Shown in pieces: positions 17,414 through 26,051 of a stretch of DNA of 64,000 bases. Source of the DNA: Arthrobacter sunyaminii (GTDB taxonomy: Bacteria > Actinomycetota > Actinomycetes > Actinomycetales > Micrococcaceae); assembly GCF_018866305.1 (NCBI RefSeq), contig NZ_CP076456.1, positions 1,178,001 to 1,242,000 of the forward strand, read 5' to 3'. Every line of letters begins with the position of its first letter. The first letter of the stretch is position 1. Under the pieces are notes generated by a model, which saw nothing but the letters and a program-made list of their open reading frames with translations, was not told the origin of the DNA and made no database searches. The position numbers and the translations under genes are program-made.

Positions 17414-18512
17414 CGGTCCACTTCGGGTGGGTGTCTTGGCTGGAAGTCTTGACGGTGGGGGTGCAGAATTTGTGGCTCGTACCTGGGCTAACTATTTGGC
17501 GGGATCCGGTCATTCGGTGACTTTTATTTCCGTGGCGGCCGAAGGTGATAAGAGTCTTCTTCACCCAGAAGTAAATGCAGTCTTCATAGGCGAGAGACAT
17601 AATCATGTCTTCAAGGTATTTAAATTGCGACGAACTCTCGAAGCGGCCCGGTTTCATGCTGTAGTGAGCGCACAAATGTATCCCAATCTTTTGCTTCAGG
17701 CGGCCTCTATTGGCATGAAGGGCTCGAGACCAAAAGTCATCCTGAGTGAGCACAACCTTGTTTCGCTTGGTATGCCTGATGCCACCCCGGCGCACCGGAG
17801 GAAGGTTGCAGTGGCACGCCTCACGTACCGATTTGCAGATCATGTTGTGGCAGTTTCTCATCCGGTTGCGGGCGAGCTCGTTAGCTGGTTCCAGGTTCCG
17901 GGGAAGAAATGCACCGTGGTCGCAAACCCAGCCGCAGATAAGGTGGGACTGACTAACCAGAAGATGCGGCTTCCGCAGGGGGAAATGGGAATCCAGATCA
18001 TACTTCCATGCCGCCAAGTGATTCAGAAGCAGCCGCACCTTGCTGTCCTCACGGCAGCGGTTCTTACCAAAAGAGGCATTGATGCCTCTGTGGTGGCGTT
18101 TGGTGGAGGTCCTATGTCTGAGGAGCTAAACAAATTGGCCGCCGACAACGGAGTTGAACTCCAACAGCGCGGTTGGGTTCACCGCTGGTTCGACCATGTG
18201 GCTCCTGGCAGCATCGTTCTTCTGCCCTCGAAGCGGGAGGGGTTCGGAAATGTCTTGGTAGAGGCAGCTGCAGTTGGGATTCCAAGCGTTGCCTTTTCCG
18301 GTGCGCTAGGGGTAGCGGATGCTGTCCTGCCAGGCATCACCGGTGAGCTGGTCGCTGATGACAGTCCAGAGGCCTTTGCGGATGGAATACTTCGTGCGCG
18401 AGAACTCGACCCGCTGGTTGCTCGTCGATGGTTGTCCCGTTTTTCCGCAGATGCGAGTGGCGAGACTCTGGAAGGTGTTTTAACAAGATGTGTCGGAGGA
18501 ATGGCATCGTAG
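17403..18512 (+). CDS. Family 4 glycosyltransferase
   Basis: 369-residue GT-B enzyme. The N-terminal domain begins RVGVLAGSLDGGGAE, a typical GT4 acceptor-side loop. The C-terminal domain has the EX7E motif in KREGFGNVLVEAAAVGIP. It starts at TTG 17403, with AAAGGTG 7 nt upstream and an 11-bp overlap with the preceding gene. It ends the plus-strand polysaccharide operon. Resembles GalNAc/galactosyl or PglA/PglH-like transferases in outline, but the sugar cannot be read. Confidence 0.83.
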   Translation: MINNGPLRVGVLAGSLDGGGAEFVARTWANYLAGSGHSVTFISVAAEGDKSLLHPEVNAVFIGERHNHVFKVFKLRRTLEAARFHAVVSAQMYPNLLLQAASIGMKGSRPKVILSEHNLVSLGMPDATPAHRRKVAVARLTYRFADHVVAVSHPVAGELVSWFQVPGKKCTVVANPAADKVGLTNQKMRLPQGEMGIQIILPCRQVIQKQPHLAVLTAAVLTKRGIDASVVAFGGGPMSEELNKLAADNGVELQQRGWVHRWFDHVAPGSIVLLPSKREGFGNVLVEAAAVGIPSVAFSGALGVADAVLPGITGELVADDSPEAFADGILRARELDPLVARRWLSRFSADASGETLEGVLTRCVGGMAS

Positions 18513-19025
18513 ACGTAGCGCGTAGCTGGCGCGTGTCTGCCCAATATTGATGGTCGCCGTTGCGGCTACGCTGGTTACACTGGCGTAGCCAGGCCCGACC
18601 CACCCAGACCAATATGCCTGGGAGATTCCAGAGGTAGAAAGAGCAGAAGGTTTGGTGGCTGACTTCACTCATGTTGTTGTTCACCACCGAGTCTTGGCGT
18701 CGTCGTTACCATGCGTTGCGCTGACAAGGTGGACTCTGATTTCTTTTCACCACCAATAGTGGTCCGGAGCAGTCTGCGTGAACTGCCGGCAAGCCCCAGT
18801 TTCCCGTTGGCACACGGGCGCTGAGCGGACTCGCGGAAGTGCTCTAAGAGGAGATGATGCGCTTACAAGCGAATTCCTCCCAATATCGGCGGCACTTTTA
18901 TCAGAGCACCAGCGGCCGCCACGGGAACGTCCATAACGCGTTCAACGGGGTGATGTGTCCGAGGTAAGGACCCGACACCGGGACAGGGCACATTGCTGCG
19001 AGCGGTCGCATGGAATCCAGGGGCG
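18513..19025. other. Boundary region between polysaccharide and kinase genes
   Basis: About 510 bp without a convincing gene. An inverted repeat GGCTACGC/GCGTAGCC (18564-18571 and 18583-18590, 11-nt loop) lies 50 bp after the last glycosyltransferase and may terminate the operon, although no T-run follows. Several short frames are open but none has a good start or recognisable content. It may contain decayed sequence, since the adjacent kinase is a pseudogene. Confidence 0.4.
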
Positions 19026-20718
19026 TCAACCGCCGACAAAAGGGGACCTAAGGGCCGTGCCCGGAAGCTCAACTCGAAACGTAGTCCCAACTCCCAGCTC
19101 CGACTCAAGAGAAATCAATCCGCCGTGGGCCTCCACAATGGACTTGGTGATGACCAGGCCAAGGCCCACGCCGGGAATGGCCGCCTTGCGGACCGATCCG
19201 GTGCGGAAGAACTTGGTGAACACCTCCAGCTAGTCCAGTACGCTCATGCCCATGCCAGTGTCCGCCACTTCCATGATCACTGACTCTTCCTTGGCCCAGG
19301 CACGGACGGTCACCACGCCGCCGTCGGGGGAGTACTTGATGGCGTTGGAGAGCAGGTTGTCCAGCACCTGGAGGATCCGCCCGGCGTCCACCTGCAGGAT
19401 CAAATCCCCGGCCAGTTCACGGCGCAGCTCCACCCCGGCCGCCCGGGCCCGCGGGCCGGCGGAGTCCAAGGCAATCTCGATCAATTCGCCCAGCTTCTCC
19501 TCGGACAGCATGAGCTGGAGGGAGTCGGAAGCGGTGGCCAGCAAATCGGAGACCAGAGCGAGCAGCCGCTCGGCGTTGCGCTGGACCACCAAGAGGGCGG
19601 ACGGGATGGGGCCGGCCATGTTCCGGTCCTCGGCCTCCTCCAAGGCCAGGTCCAGATACCCGAGGATGGAGGTCAAGGGAGTGCGCAGCTCGTGGGACAC
19701 GTTGGCTACAAAGTCATCCTTGCTCTGCAGCGCATTGACCATGTCCGTGACATCGGAGAGGGCGAGCACCGAGCCGTTGAAGGCGCCGTCGTCGTCGGTC
19801 ACCGGGCGGGCGGCCACGGCCAGGGCGCGCTGGCGCTCACGGAACCCACCCACACCACGTAGTCGGAGAAGGAATCACCCCGCATGGCGCGCTGGGCCGG
19901 ACGGGCGTGCGGTGGCAGCTGCGCCTCCGGTCCAGACCGAAAATCTCCAGCGTCTCCTCCACAAAGCTGGTGGTCCCCACCGGCAGCGTGAGCTCGTGGT
20001 TGATCACCTGCGGGTTGTTCATCAGGATGATTTCGCCGTGCCGGTCCAGCGCGAGGACGCCCACATCCACGGTGTCCAGCACGGCGCTGAGCAGCGCGGA
20101 ACTGCGCCGGCTCTCCAGCAGGCTCTCCTGCAGTTCCACCTTGGCGGCACGGAGCTGCTTCTGCTGCTCCACGGTGTCCCGCTCCACAATGGCCACGGTG
20201 CCGAAGATCGCCAGCATGATGAAGGGAATCAGCATGGGGGCGGCCAGGTCCCGCAGCTCGGTCTGGCCGGCAATTATCAACGGCGTCCACACCACCAGAA
20301 CGGTCCCGGCAAAGCTCAGCAGCCCGGCCAGCCAGGGCGCGGCACCGGACCACGCCAGCCAGAAGACCGGCAGCACGCACAGCAGGCTTAGGCCGGTCAC
20401 GGAGTCCCGGCCACCCGTGTACAACAGGCAGATCACGCCAAAATCCAGCAGCGGGATCAGCCAGTACGCCGGCACAAAGAGCCGATCCCAGGGAATGGCA
20501 AGGGAGGCGGCAGTGGCCACGGCCAGCAGCCCCAGGCCGAGGCGGAACGCTGGTTCCCCGAACGTTTCCGGACTCCCCGCCGCCACCAGGGGCAGTGCAA
20601 TAAACACCGAGATCACCAGCGGAAGCTGGGTGATGGCCACCTTCAGCCGAAGCGAGAATTCATGGAAATGAGTGCGGATTCCCAATAGGGTCAGGGCCCG
20701 GCGCTCGAAACTGGACAT
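19026..20718 (-). pseudogene. Broken membrane histidine kinase, paralog of the one at 23143
   Basis: The full kinase plan is readable across three frames. The N-terminal part (20718 down) has membrane helices and the start of a PAS region. The frame shifts near 19920-19930, where AQLPPHARPAQRAMRGDSF continues. It shifts again in the run at 19841-19851, restoring RERQRALAVAARPV. HisKA follows (NVSHELRTPLTSI), then HATPase. An in-frame TAG at 19230-19232 replaces the Gln of DQKE in the paralog. Downstream sequence (FTKFFRTGSVRKAAIPG) still aligns to 19026. Three independent lesions make sequencing error unlikely. It is divergent from the response regulator at 20837, probably its former partner. 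Confidence 0.88.
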
Positions 20719-20739
20719 ATAAAAGCGAACCCCTGATCC

Positions 20740-20764
20740 TTGACAGCTATAGCTGCGATTATAG
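20740..20764 (+). promoter_or_regulatory. Candidate promoter and palindrome before the response regulator
   Basis: TTGACA at 20740-20745 runs into a perfect 12-bp palindrome CAGCTATAGCTG (20744-20755) and then TTATAG (20759-20764). The 13-bp spacing is short for a normal promoter, so the pieces may not work together. The palindrome could be an autoregulatory site of the divergent regulator. Confidence 0.35.
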
Positions 20765-20836
20765 GGGGAGCCTGTAGTATCTCGAGTAAGGGGAGCGGGT
20801 TATCAGAAGGTCTCGCAGGACGGAAAATCACCACAT

Positions 20837-21685
20837 ATGGAAACACAGCGCGTTGCAGTCATCATTGAGGACGACAAAGATATCCGCGACCTATTAAATG
20901 CGGTATTGCAGCAGTCGGGTTTCAAGGTTTTCACCGCTCCCAACGGCACCGAGGGCGTGGAAGCTGTCCGCACGCACAATCCCACGGTGGTCACCCTGGA
21001 CCTGGGTCTGCCGGACATTGATGGCTTTGAAGTCATCCGCCAGCTGCGCCTGTTCTCCGACGCCTACATCGTGATGCTCACCGCCCGTGCCGAGGAACTC
21101 GACACCCTCATGGGTCTGGAAGCCGGCGCCGACGACTACATCACCAAACCCTTCCGTCCGCGTGAACTGCGCGCCCGCATCTCCGCCATGCTGCGCCGCC
21201 CCCGCGCCAGCGAGGACAGCCACGCCGCCGAAGGCACGGCGTCGGACCAGGCTGCCGCCGATCACGTACCGGAAGCATCGGCACCCGCGGCGGCATCGCC
21301 GTCGGCCGGCGTGACACCGACCGGCACACAGACCGCAGACGCCGAGGCAACAGAAGAAGGACGCTTCCGGCACAACGGCCTGAGCCTGGACTTTTGCACC
21401 CGCACCACCGAAATAGACGGCAAGCCTGTGGACCTGACCCGCACCGAGTTTGAACTGCTGCACGCCGTGCTGGAAAGCGGGCGGAGGGTCCGCACCAAGA
21501 CTGACCTGGTGCGCCGGCTGCGCGGGGATGAATACGACGCCGGCGGGTTCATCAGCGAAGCCGACGAACGCACCGTCGAAGTCCACGTGGGCAACGTCCG
21601 CCGCAAGCTCGGCGACGACTCCCGCTCGCCGCGCTGGCTGGAAACGGTCCGCGGCGTCGGCTACCGGCTGGCCCCGTCCCGCTAG
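20837..21685 (+). CDS. OmpR-family response regulator with long linker
   Basis: 282 residues. The receiver domain has the acidic pocket EDD (11-13), phospho-acceptor D55 in TLDLGLPD and K104 in YITKPF. The C-terminal winged helix (about 180-282) has TRTEFELLHAVL and VEVHVGNVRRKLG. The linker of about 55 residues between them is Ala/Pro/Thr-rich and longer than usual in OmpR proteins. Divergent from the broken kinase, with the intact paralogous kinase 1.5 kb downstream on the other strand, so the intact enzyme may now be its partner. Only a distant ribosome site (AGGA, about 17 nt) precedes ATG 20837. Confidence 0.88.
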   Translation: METQRVAVIIEDDKDIRDLLNAVLQQSGFKVFTAPNGTEGVEAVRTHNPTVVTLDLGLPDIDGFEVIRQLRLFSDAYIVMLTARAEELDTLMGLEAGADDYITKPFRPRELRARISAMLRRPRASEDSHAAEGTASDQAAADHVPEASAPAAASPSAGVTPTGTQTADAEATEEGRFRHNGLSLDFCTRTTEIDGKPVDLTRTEFELLHAVLESGRRVRTKTDLVRRLRGDEYDAGGFISEADERTVEVHVGNVRRKLGDDSRSPRWLETVRGVGYRLAPSR

Positions 21686-21761
21686 CGGACGCCCGGGGCC
21701 TGCACCGGCGCGGAACCGGACTCGTGCCCGACTGACCCTGCAACAATGCGTTCGCGGGACG

Positions 21762-22292
21762 CTACCCGGTCGGTGACAATGCCGCCATTAGGCGTTCCAG
21801 GCCATAATCAAAGGCCCTCTCCAAGTCTCCCTCCAGGCGGAACGCGCCGGCGAGCTCCATGCTGATGAATCCGGTGACCCAGGCAGTGACAAGGCGCGCG
21901 GCGTCCAGTGCCTGCGCGGACCCCACCAGCTCCTCGGCGGCGCTCAGCAGCGGGGCGCTCACCCGCTGCGGAGTCGACGGATCACCCGCGGCGGAGAGCA
22001 GCAGCCGGAATCCCTCCGGCCGCTGCTGCGCAAAGGCCCGGTAGGCGCGCGCCATGGCCGGCAGCGTTCCGTCCGTGGCCGCGAGCCGCCGCACCAGCTC
22101 CTCAACGGCGGCATCCGCCACCAGATCGATCAGCGCGCTGCGGTCCCGCACCCGCTTGTAGAGCGACGGCGCACGCACGCCTACCCGCTGCGCCACGGCC
22201 TGCATGGTGACGCGGGAGAGTCCCTCACTCTCGAGGATCTGCCCTCCCGCGGCCACAATCTCCGCCAGTGTTGTGCGCTCAGGCGTCGGCAT
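21762..22292 (-). CDS. TetR-family repressor with WHG-type C-terminal domain
   Basis: 176 residues from ATG 22292 (GGAG 6 nt upstream; a second ATG at 22295). The helix-turn-helix is at about residues 10-50: AGGQILESEGLSRVTMQAVA, then RVGVRAPSLYKRV. The ligand domain contains YRAFAQQRPEGFRLL and a GFISMELAG helix, as in the TetR_C_13/WHG group. It is divergent from the MBL-fold hydrolase gene across a 94-bp gap containing a perfect palindrome, so it probably represses that gene and itself. The inducer is unknown. Confidence 0.85.
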   Translation of the reverse strand: MPTPERTTLAEIVAAGGQILESEGLSRVTMQAVAQRVGVRAPSLYKRVRDRSALIDLVADAAVEELVRRLAATDGTLPAMARAYRAFAQQRPEGFRLLLSAAGDPSTPQRVSAPLLSAAEELVGSAQALDAARLVTAWVTGFISMELAGAFRLEGDLERAFDYGLERLMAALSPTG

Positions 22293-22315
22293 CATGTACT
22301 CCGTTCTCAAGGCTA

Positions 22316-22345
22316 TTGACATTAGCCATGATGGCTAAGTACCGT
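22316..22345 (+). promoter_or_regulatory. Promoter with palindromic TetR operator in its spacer
   Basis: TTGACA (22316-22321) and TACCGT (22340-22345) are 18 bp apart. The perfect inverted repeat TTAGCCA/TGGCTAA (22322-22338, 3-nt centre) fills the spacer. This is the classic arrangement for a TetR repressor blocking polymerase. It lies between tetR and the hydrolase gene it would control. Confidence 0.65.
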
Positions 22346-22386
22346 AGCTATTCCTATCACATCCAGATTCCTGAAGGGGTTCTCCC

Positions 22387-23118
22387 ATGAAACTCGGCCC
22401 GCACCTGCACCGCATCGGCAATGACATTGTGGCCGCCTACCTCGTGGAAACCAACGACGGCATCACCGTCATCGACGCCGGGCTGCCCGGACACTGGAAG
22501 GAACTGCTGGCGGAGCTGGACGCCATGGGCCGCAGCCTGGCGGACATCCGCGGCGTGGTGCTGACCCACGGAGACAGCGACCACCTCGGCTTCGCAGAGC
22601 GGCTGAGGCGCGAGCACGGGGTCCCCGTCTACGTGCACGCCGCCGACGCCGAGCGGGCGCGCGGCGGAAAGAAGCCCAAACTCAGCATGGGCCGCTCACG
22701 GCTGCGCCCCGTGGCCGGGTTCCTGCTGTACTCCCTGGGCAAGCGCGCCTTGCGCACCAGCTATCTCACCGAGGTGACCGAGGTGGCCGACGGCGAAACG
22801 CTCCCGCTGCCCGGCGCCCCGAGAGTCATCTCAATGCCGGGCCACTCGCCCGGCAGCATCGCCGTGCACGTGCCCGCAGCTAATGCCGTGTTTGTGGGTG
22901 ATGCTCTCACCACCCGCAGCGTGCTCACCGGAACCATCGGCCTGCAGCCCTCGCCCTTCACCGACGAACCGTCGCAGGCGCTGGACTCCCTCGGCCGGCT
23001 GAACGGCATTAATGCTGCCTGGGTGCTCCCCGGGCACGGCGCTCCTTGGCGCGGAAACCCGGCCGCGGTACAGGACACAGTGCGGGCGGCCGCTGACGCT
23101 CAGGCTTCCAAGGACTAG
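22387..23118 (+). CDS. MBL-fold metallo-hydrolase
   Basis: 243-residue metallo-beta-lactamase fold protein. The metal motif reads THGDSDH (60-66): the second His of the canonical HxHxDH is an Asp, as in some subfamilies. Later ligands are in MPGHSPGS, VFVGDAL and LPGHGAPW. AAGGGG sits 8 nt before ATG 22387. Divergent from the TetR gene and probably under its control, so the substrate may also be the inducer or a related small molecule. No substrate can be named. Confidence 0.85.
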   Translation: MKLGPHLHRIGNDIVAAYLVETNDGITVIDAGLPGHWKELLAELDAMGRSLADIRGVVLTHGDSDHLGFAERLRREHGVPVYVHAADAERARGGKKPKLSMGRSRLRPVAGFLLYSLGKRALRTSYLTEVTEVADGETLPLPGAPRVISMPGHSPGSIAVHVPAANAVFVGDALTTRSVLTGTIGLQPSPFTDEPSQALDSLGRLNGINAAWVLPGHGAPWRGNPAAVQDTVRAAADAQASKD

Positions 23119-23142
23119 GCCTAAAGGCAAAACCGAAGCGTT

Positions 23143-24834
23143 CTACGGCGCGCTGACGGCCAGCGACGAGGAATGGGGCAGGGACACCGTGAACGCGGAT
23201 CCCACGCCGGGGCGGCTGACCAGGGTAATAGTGCCGCCGTGGGCCTCCACAATGTTCTTGGAGATGGCCAGGCCGAGCCCGGCGCCGGGGATGCCCGCCT
23301 GGCGGACGGCGCCGGTGCGGAAGAACTTGGTGAACAGCTCCTTCTGGTCCTCCTCGCTCATGCCCATGCCGGTGTCCCGGACCTCCAGGCAGGTGCAGGT
23401 ATCGTCGGCCCAGGCACTCACCGTCACGGTGCCGCCGTCAGGCGAGTATTTGATGGCGTTGGAGAGCAGGTTGTCCAGCACCTGGGCCAGCCGCACCGGG
23501 TCCGCCTGCACCGCCAAAGCGGGTGCGCAGCTGGCGGCCAGCTCCACTCCGGCGGCGGCGGCCCGCGGGGCGGCCGCGCGCAGGCAGGTGGAGATCAGCT
23601 CGGCCACCGGCACCGGCCGGGGATCCACCGACACGCTGCCCGACGCAGTGGCGAGCAGGTCCGAGACCAGGCGCAGCAGCCGCTCGCTGTTGCGCTGGGC
23701 CACGGAGACGGCGTGCGGAATGGCGCCGGTCAGCCCCGTGTCCTCTGCCTCCTCCTGGGCCAAGTCCAGGTAGCCCATGATGGAGGTCAGGGGAGTGCGC
23801 AGCTCATGGGAGACGCTGGAGACGAAGTCGTCCTTTGCCCGCAGCGCGTCAACCAGCGGGGTGATGTTGTGGAAGGCGATGACGGCGCCGTTGAATCCCT
23901 GCTCGTTGCGCAGGACGCGCGCGGAACAGGACAGGGCCAGCTGGTCCTCCGGCGGACCGGCGTACAAAAGCACGTCCTCGAAGGATTCGCCCCTAATGGC
24001 GCGGGCCACGGGCCGCTGGTCGGCGGGCAGGGCGGTGGTGCGGTCGAGTCCGAAAAACAGCAGGTCCGGTTCCTGGGTGTGCTTCATGCCGTCAGGCCGG
24101 ATCCGGCCGTCCAGGGCTTCCATGGAGTTGTTCTTGTGCACGGCGGTGCCGTTGGCCTTGACCACCAGTACGCCGACGTCGATAGCGTTCAGCACAACGT
24201 CCAGGAGCTCGGAGCGCTCGGTGCTCAGGTTCAGGGCATTTTCCAGCTGCTGGTCCTTGGCCTGCAGTGCAGCCTGCTGGGCGGCCATGTCCTTGCGCAT
24301 CACGGTGACGGTAACCGCCACGGCCAGGGTGACCAGCGGCCCGAGGATGGGTGCGGCGAGCCGCTGCCCGGTGATGGGTTCTTCGGAGGCAAACACCGGA
24401 TTCCAGACGATGGCCAGCGGGCCGAGGAAACTCAGGATGCGGGCGCCGAGGGTCGAAACGCGGGACCAGGACAGCCAAAAAACGGGAAAGATGGCCAGCA
24501 GGTAGATGCCAATGGCCAAACCCAGGCTGCCGGCGTACAGGTAGCCGATGGCGATAAAGTCCAGGATCGGCAGGATCCAGTAGAAGGGATACCAGAGCCG
24601 GTCCCAGGGAACGACGGCGGTGAGCACCGTGGTTGCCACGAGCAGCGCCAGCCCGGTCTGGAACAGCGGCCGGGTCAGGATGTCCGGCAGCAGCGTGGCG
24701 AAGATGATGCAGAGCAGGACGACGGTGATGACCAGCGGGGCGTGGCTGATCCGGACCCGCTGGGACAGCGTCATCTCGTGGAAATCGCGGTTGGAGCTCA
24801 AGGCGGAGAGCATGCGTGCGGAGAGCCGTGACAT
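23143..24834 (-). CDS. Membrane sensor histidine kinase with PAS domain
   Basis: 563 residues. The N-terminal region has about six hydrophobic segments between residues 33 and 180, then a coiled region (about 180-210) and a PAS-like domain (210-325). HisKA has phospho-acceptor His343 in SSVSHELRTPLTS. The HATPase has N-box NLLSNAIKYSPDGG, DTGMGM, FTKFFR and GLGLAISKNIVEAHGG. ATG 24834 has GGGGAGAG upstream. It is a close paralog of the pseudogene at 19026-20718. The HPt-like gene lies 85 bp upstream in the same direction and is probably cotranscribed. No sensor ligand can be assigned. Confidence 0.9.
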   Translation of the reverse strand: MSRLSARMLSALSSNRDFHEMTLSQRVRISHAPLVITVVLLCIIFATLLPDILTRPLFQTGLALLVATTVLTAVVPWDRLWYPFYWILPILDFIAIGYLYAGSLGLAIGIYLLAIFPVFWLSWSRVSTLGARILSFLGPLAIVWNPVFASEEPITGQRLAAPILGPLVTLAVAVTVTVMRKDMAAQQAALQAKDQQLENALNLSTERSELLDVVLNAIDVGVLVVKANGTAVHKNNSMEALDGRIRPDGMKHTQEPDLLFFGLDRTTALPADQRPVARAIRGESFEDVLLYAGPPEDQLALSCSARVLRNEQGFNGAVIAFHNITPLVDALRAKDDFVSSVSHELRTPLTSIMGYLDLAQEEAEDTGLTGAIPHAVSVAQRNSERLLRLVSDLLATASGSVSVDPRPVPVAELISTCLRAAAPRAAAAGVELAASCAPALAVQADPVRLAQVLDNLLSNAIKYSPDGGTVTVSAWADDTCTCLEVRDTGMGMSEEDQKELFTKFFRTGAVRQAGIPGAGLGLAISKNIVEAHGGTITLVSRPGVGSAFTVSLPHSSSLAVSAP

Positions 24835-24919
24835 GGTGATGAACTCTCCCCCTGGTAAGCGAACTGCTTGGCTTCCAGCGTACCCGGCTCCGACGTGGGG
24901 TTTCGCCCGCGGCGTGGGC

Positions 24920-25282
24920 TTAGTCCAGAGACGCGAGCAGGCAGGGCATGGTTTCCTGGCCGCAGACGGCGATGACGCCCAGCATGGAAGCCAGATCCGC
25001 CGCCCCGACCTGCTTCAGACGCTCCTGGGCGCAGCGGGCCAGAGCTGCCAGACGCTGGGCGCCGGCCATTTCGCTGGCGATTTTGATGCTCAGCACCACG
25101 TCCATGGCGGCGGCGTCGTCCGCGGCGATGACGGCCGTACGCAGCCGGTCAAAGCGGCCTTCCCACATGGCCACGTAGTTGCCGACAAACTCGCGGCAGG
25201 ACGCCGGGCCGAGCTGGTCGGCGAGATCCAGCAGCTGCTCGCGGTGCAGCAGATCCGGGGCGTGCTCGGCGGTGGTCATCAT
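24920..25282 (-). CDS. HPt-like protein lacking the phospho-accepting histidine
   Basis: 120 residues, all helical by composition. The central segment VVLSIKIASEMAGAQRLAALA matches the HPt core pattern HSLKGSxxxxGAxxLAxLA, but the His position is Leu64; Lys67 and the GA pair are kept. It therefore should not carry phosphate in the usual way and may instead bind and inhibit a kinase or regulator. AGGAG is 7 nt before ATG 25282. Directly upstream of the intact histidine kinase, likely one operon. The HPt assignment is by eye and is the weaker part of the call. Confidence 0.55.
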   Translation of the reverse strand: MMTTAEHAPDLLHREQLLDLADQLGPASCREFVGNYVAMWEGRFDRLRTAVIAADDAAAMDVVLSIKIASEMAGAQRLAALARCAQERLKQVGAADLASMLGVIAVCGQETMPCLLASLD

Positions 25283-25393
25283 GAACAGACTCCTGCCGGC
25301 GGCGAGGGGGAGGACGAATCCGATGCTCTCGGAGCCATGGGTGTTCCTCCGCTCTGGGGGCCGCTGTGGTGTGCGGCGGGTCTGGGTGATTGA

Positions 25394-25511
25394 TAAGGCT
25401 GCTTGATCTATATGACAATGCCAGCCTTAGCTCAGGAACGTCCCCCGCGAAGGCGCAAGATCGGGGAAAGATTCCCGGGCGGGGCAACCGCCGGCGCCGG
25501 GTGCCGTTCCT
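25394..25511. other. Two adjacent structured elements upstream of the HPt-kinase operon
   Basis: An 8-bp stem (25394-25401/25422-25429) is followed by a folded block. Outer arms AGGAACG/CGTTCCT (25434-25440/25505-25511) enclose GGCGC/GCGCC (25452-25456/25494-25498), which in turn encloses a 4-bp and a 5-bp hairpin, a three-way-junction pattern. On the minus strand it lies between the VanZ stop and the HPt-like start. It could be a leader RNA or a terminator; no T-run is present. High GC makes chance pairing possible. Confidence 0.35.
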
Positions 25512-25523
25512 TTATGGCCGCAT

Positions 25524-26051
25524 TTAGGGTAGCGGCGGACGGGTGCGGGAGCGCCAGGCGTACACCGCAATACAGCCCAGGGCCGCGCCCAGTGAGTTGG
25601 CGGTGACGTCATAAATCGTCGCGTAGCGGTTGGGCAGCAGCAGGGCCTGCGCCGCCTCGATGGTGCAGGAGGCGGCAATGCCGACGGCGGCGGCCAGCCA
25701 GGTGCGGTCTCTGTCCAGCCAGGCGGCGCCGATCACGCCGAAGGGAATGAACATCACCACGTTGGCGATGGTTTCCACAAAGCCGTAGTTAATCCAGCCG
25801 GGCACGCCGGCGCCGTGCAGTTTGCGCAGGATCACCTTGAGCGTGCCGGCGGAACCCTCATCCACGGGGGAGGGCCAAAACACCACCAGCGCCAGCACCC
25901 CTATATAGAGGAGGAAAAGCACGGCCAGCGTCCGCCGCTGCCGGACCCGCCGGGACGCGGGTTTCGGGGTCGCGGGCGTTGGCGGCCTCTGGGGTGTTTG
26001 AGCTCCGGGTGGCGGGGGCGGCGGCTGCCGGGCAGGTCCGGTGTCCGTCAC
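25524..26051 (-). CDS. VanZ-like family membrane protein
   Basis: 175 residues. A proline-rich cytoplasmic N-terminus (residues 1-35) precedes about four membrane helices with the VanZ pattern: VVFWPSPVD, NVVMFIPFGVIGA and IEAAQALLLPNRYATIYDVTANSLGA. VanZ proteins are linked to teicoplanin tolerance and envelope polymers, but the biochemical role is unclear. GTG start at 26051 overlaps the phosphatase stop by 4 bp (GTGA), so the two are coupled. Confidence 0.82.
   Translation of the reverse strand: MTDTGPARQPPPPPPGAQTPQRPPTPATPKPASRRVRQRRTLAVLFLLYIGVLALVVFWPSPVDEGSAGTLKVILRKLHGAGVPGWINYGFVETIANVVMFIPFGVIGAAWLDRDRTWLAAAVGIAASCTIEAAQALLLPNRYATIYDVTANSLGAALGCIAVYAWRSRTRPPLP

Noticed and set aside
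23173..24831. 552-residue plus-strand frame opposite the histidine kinase
   Set aside because: Gly/His/Gln-rich shadow of the clear kinase on the other strand.
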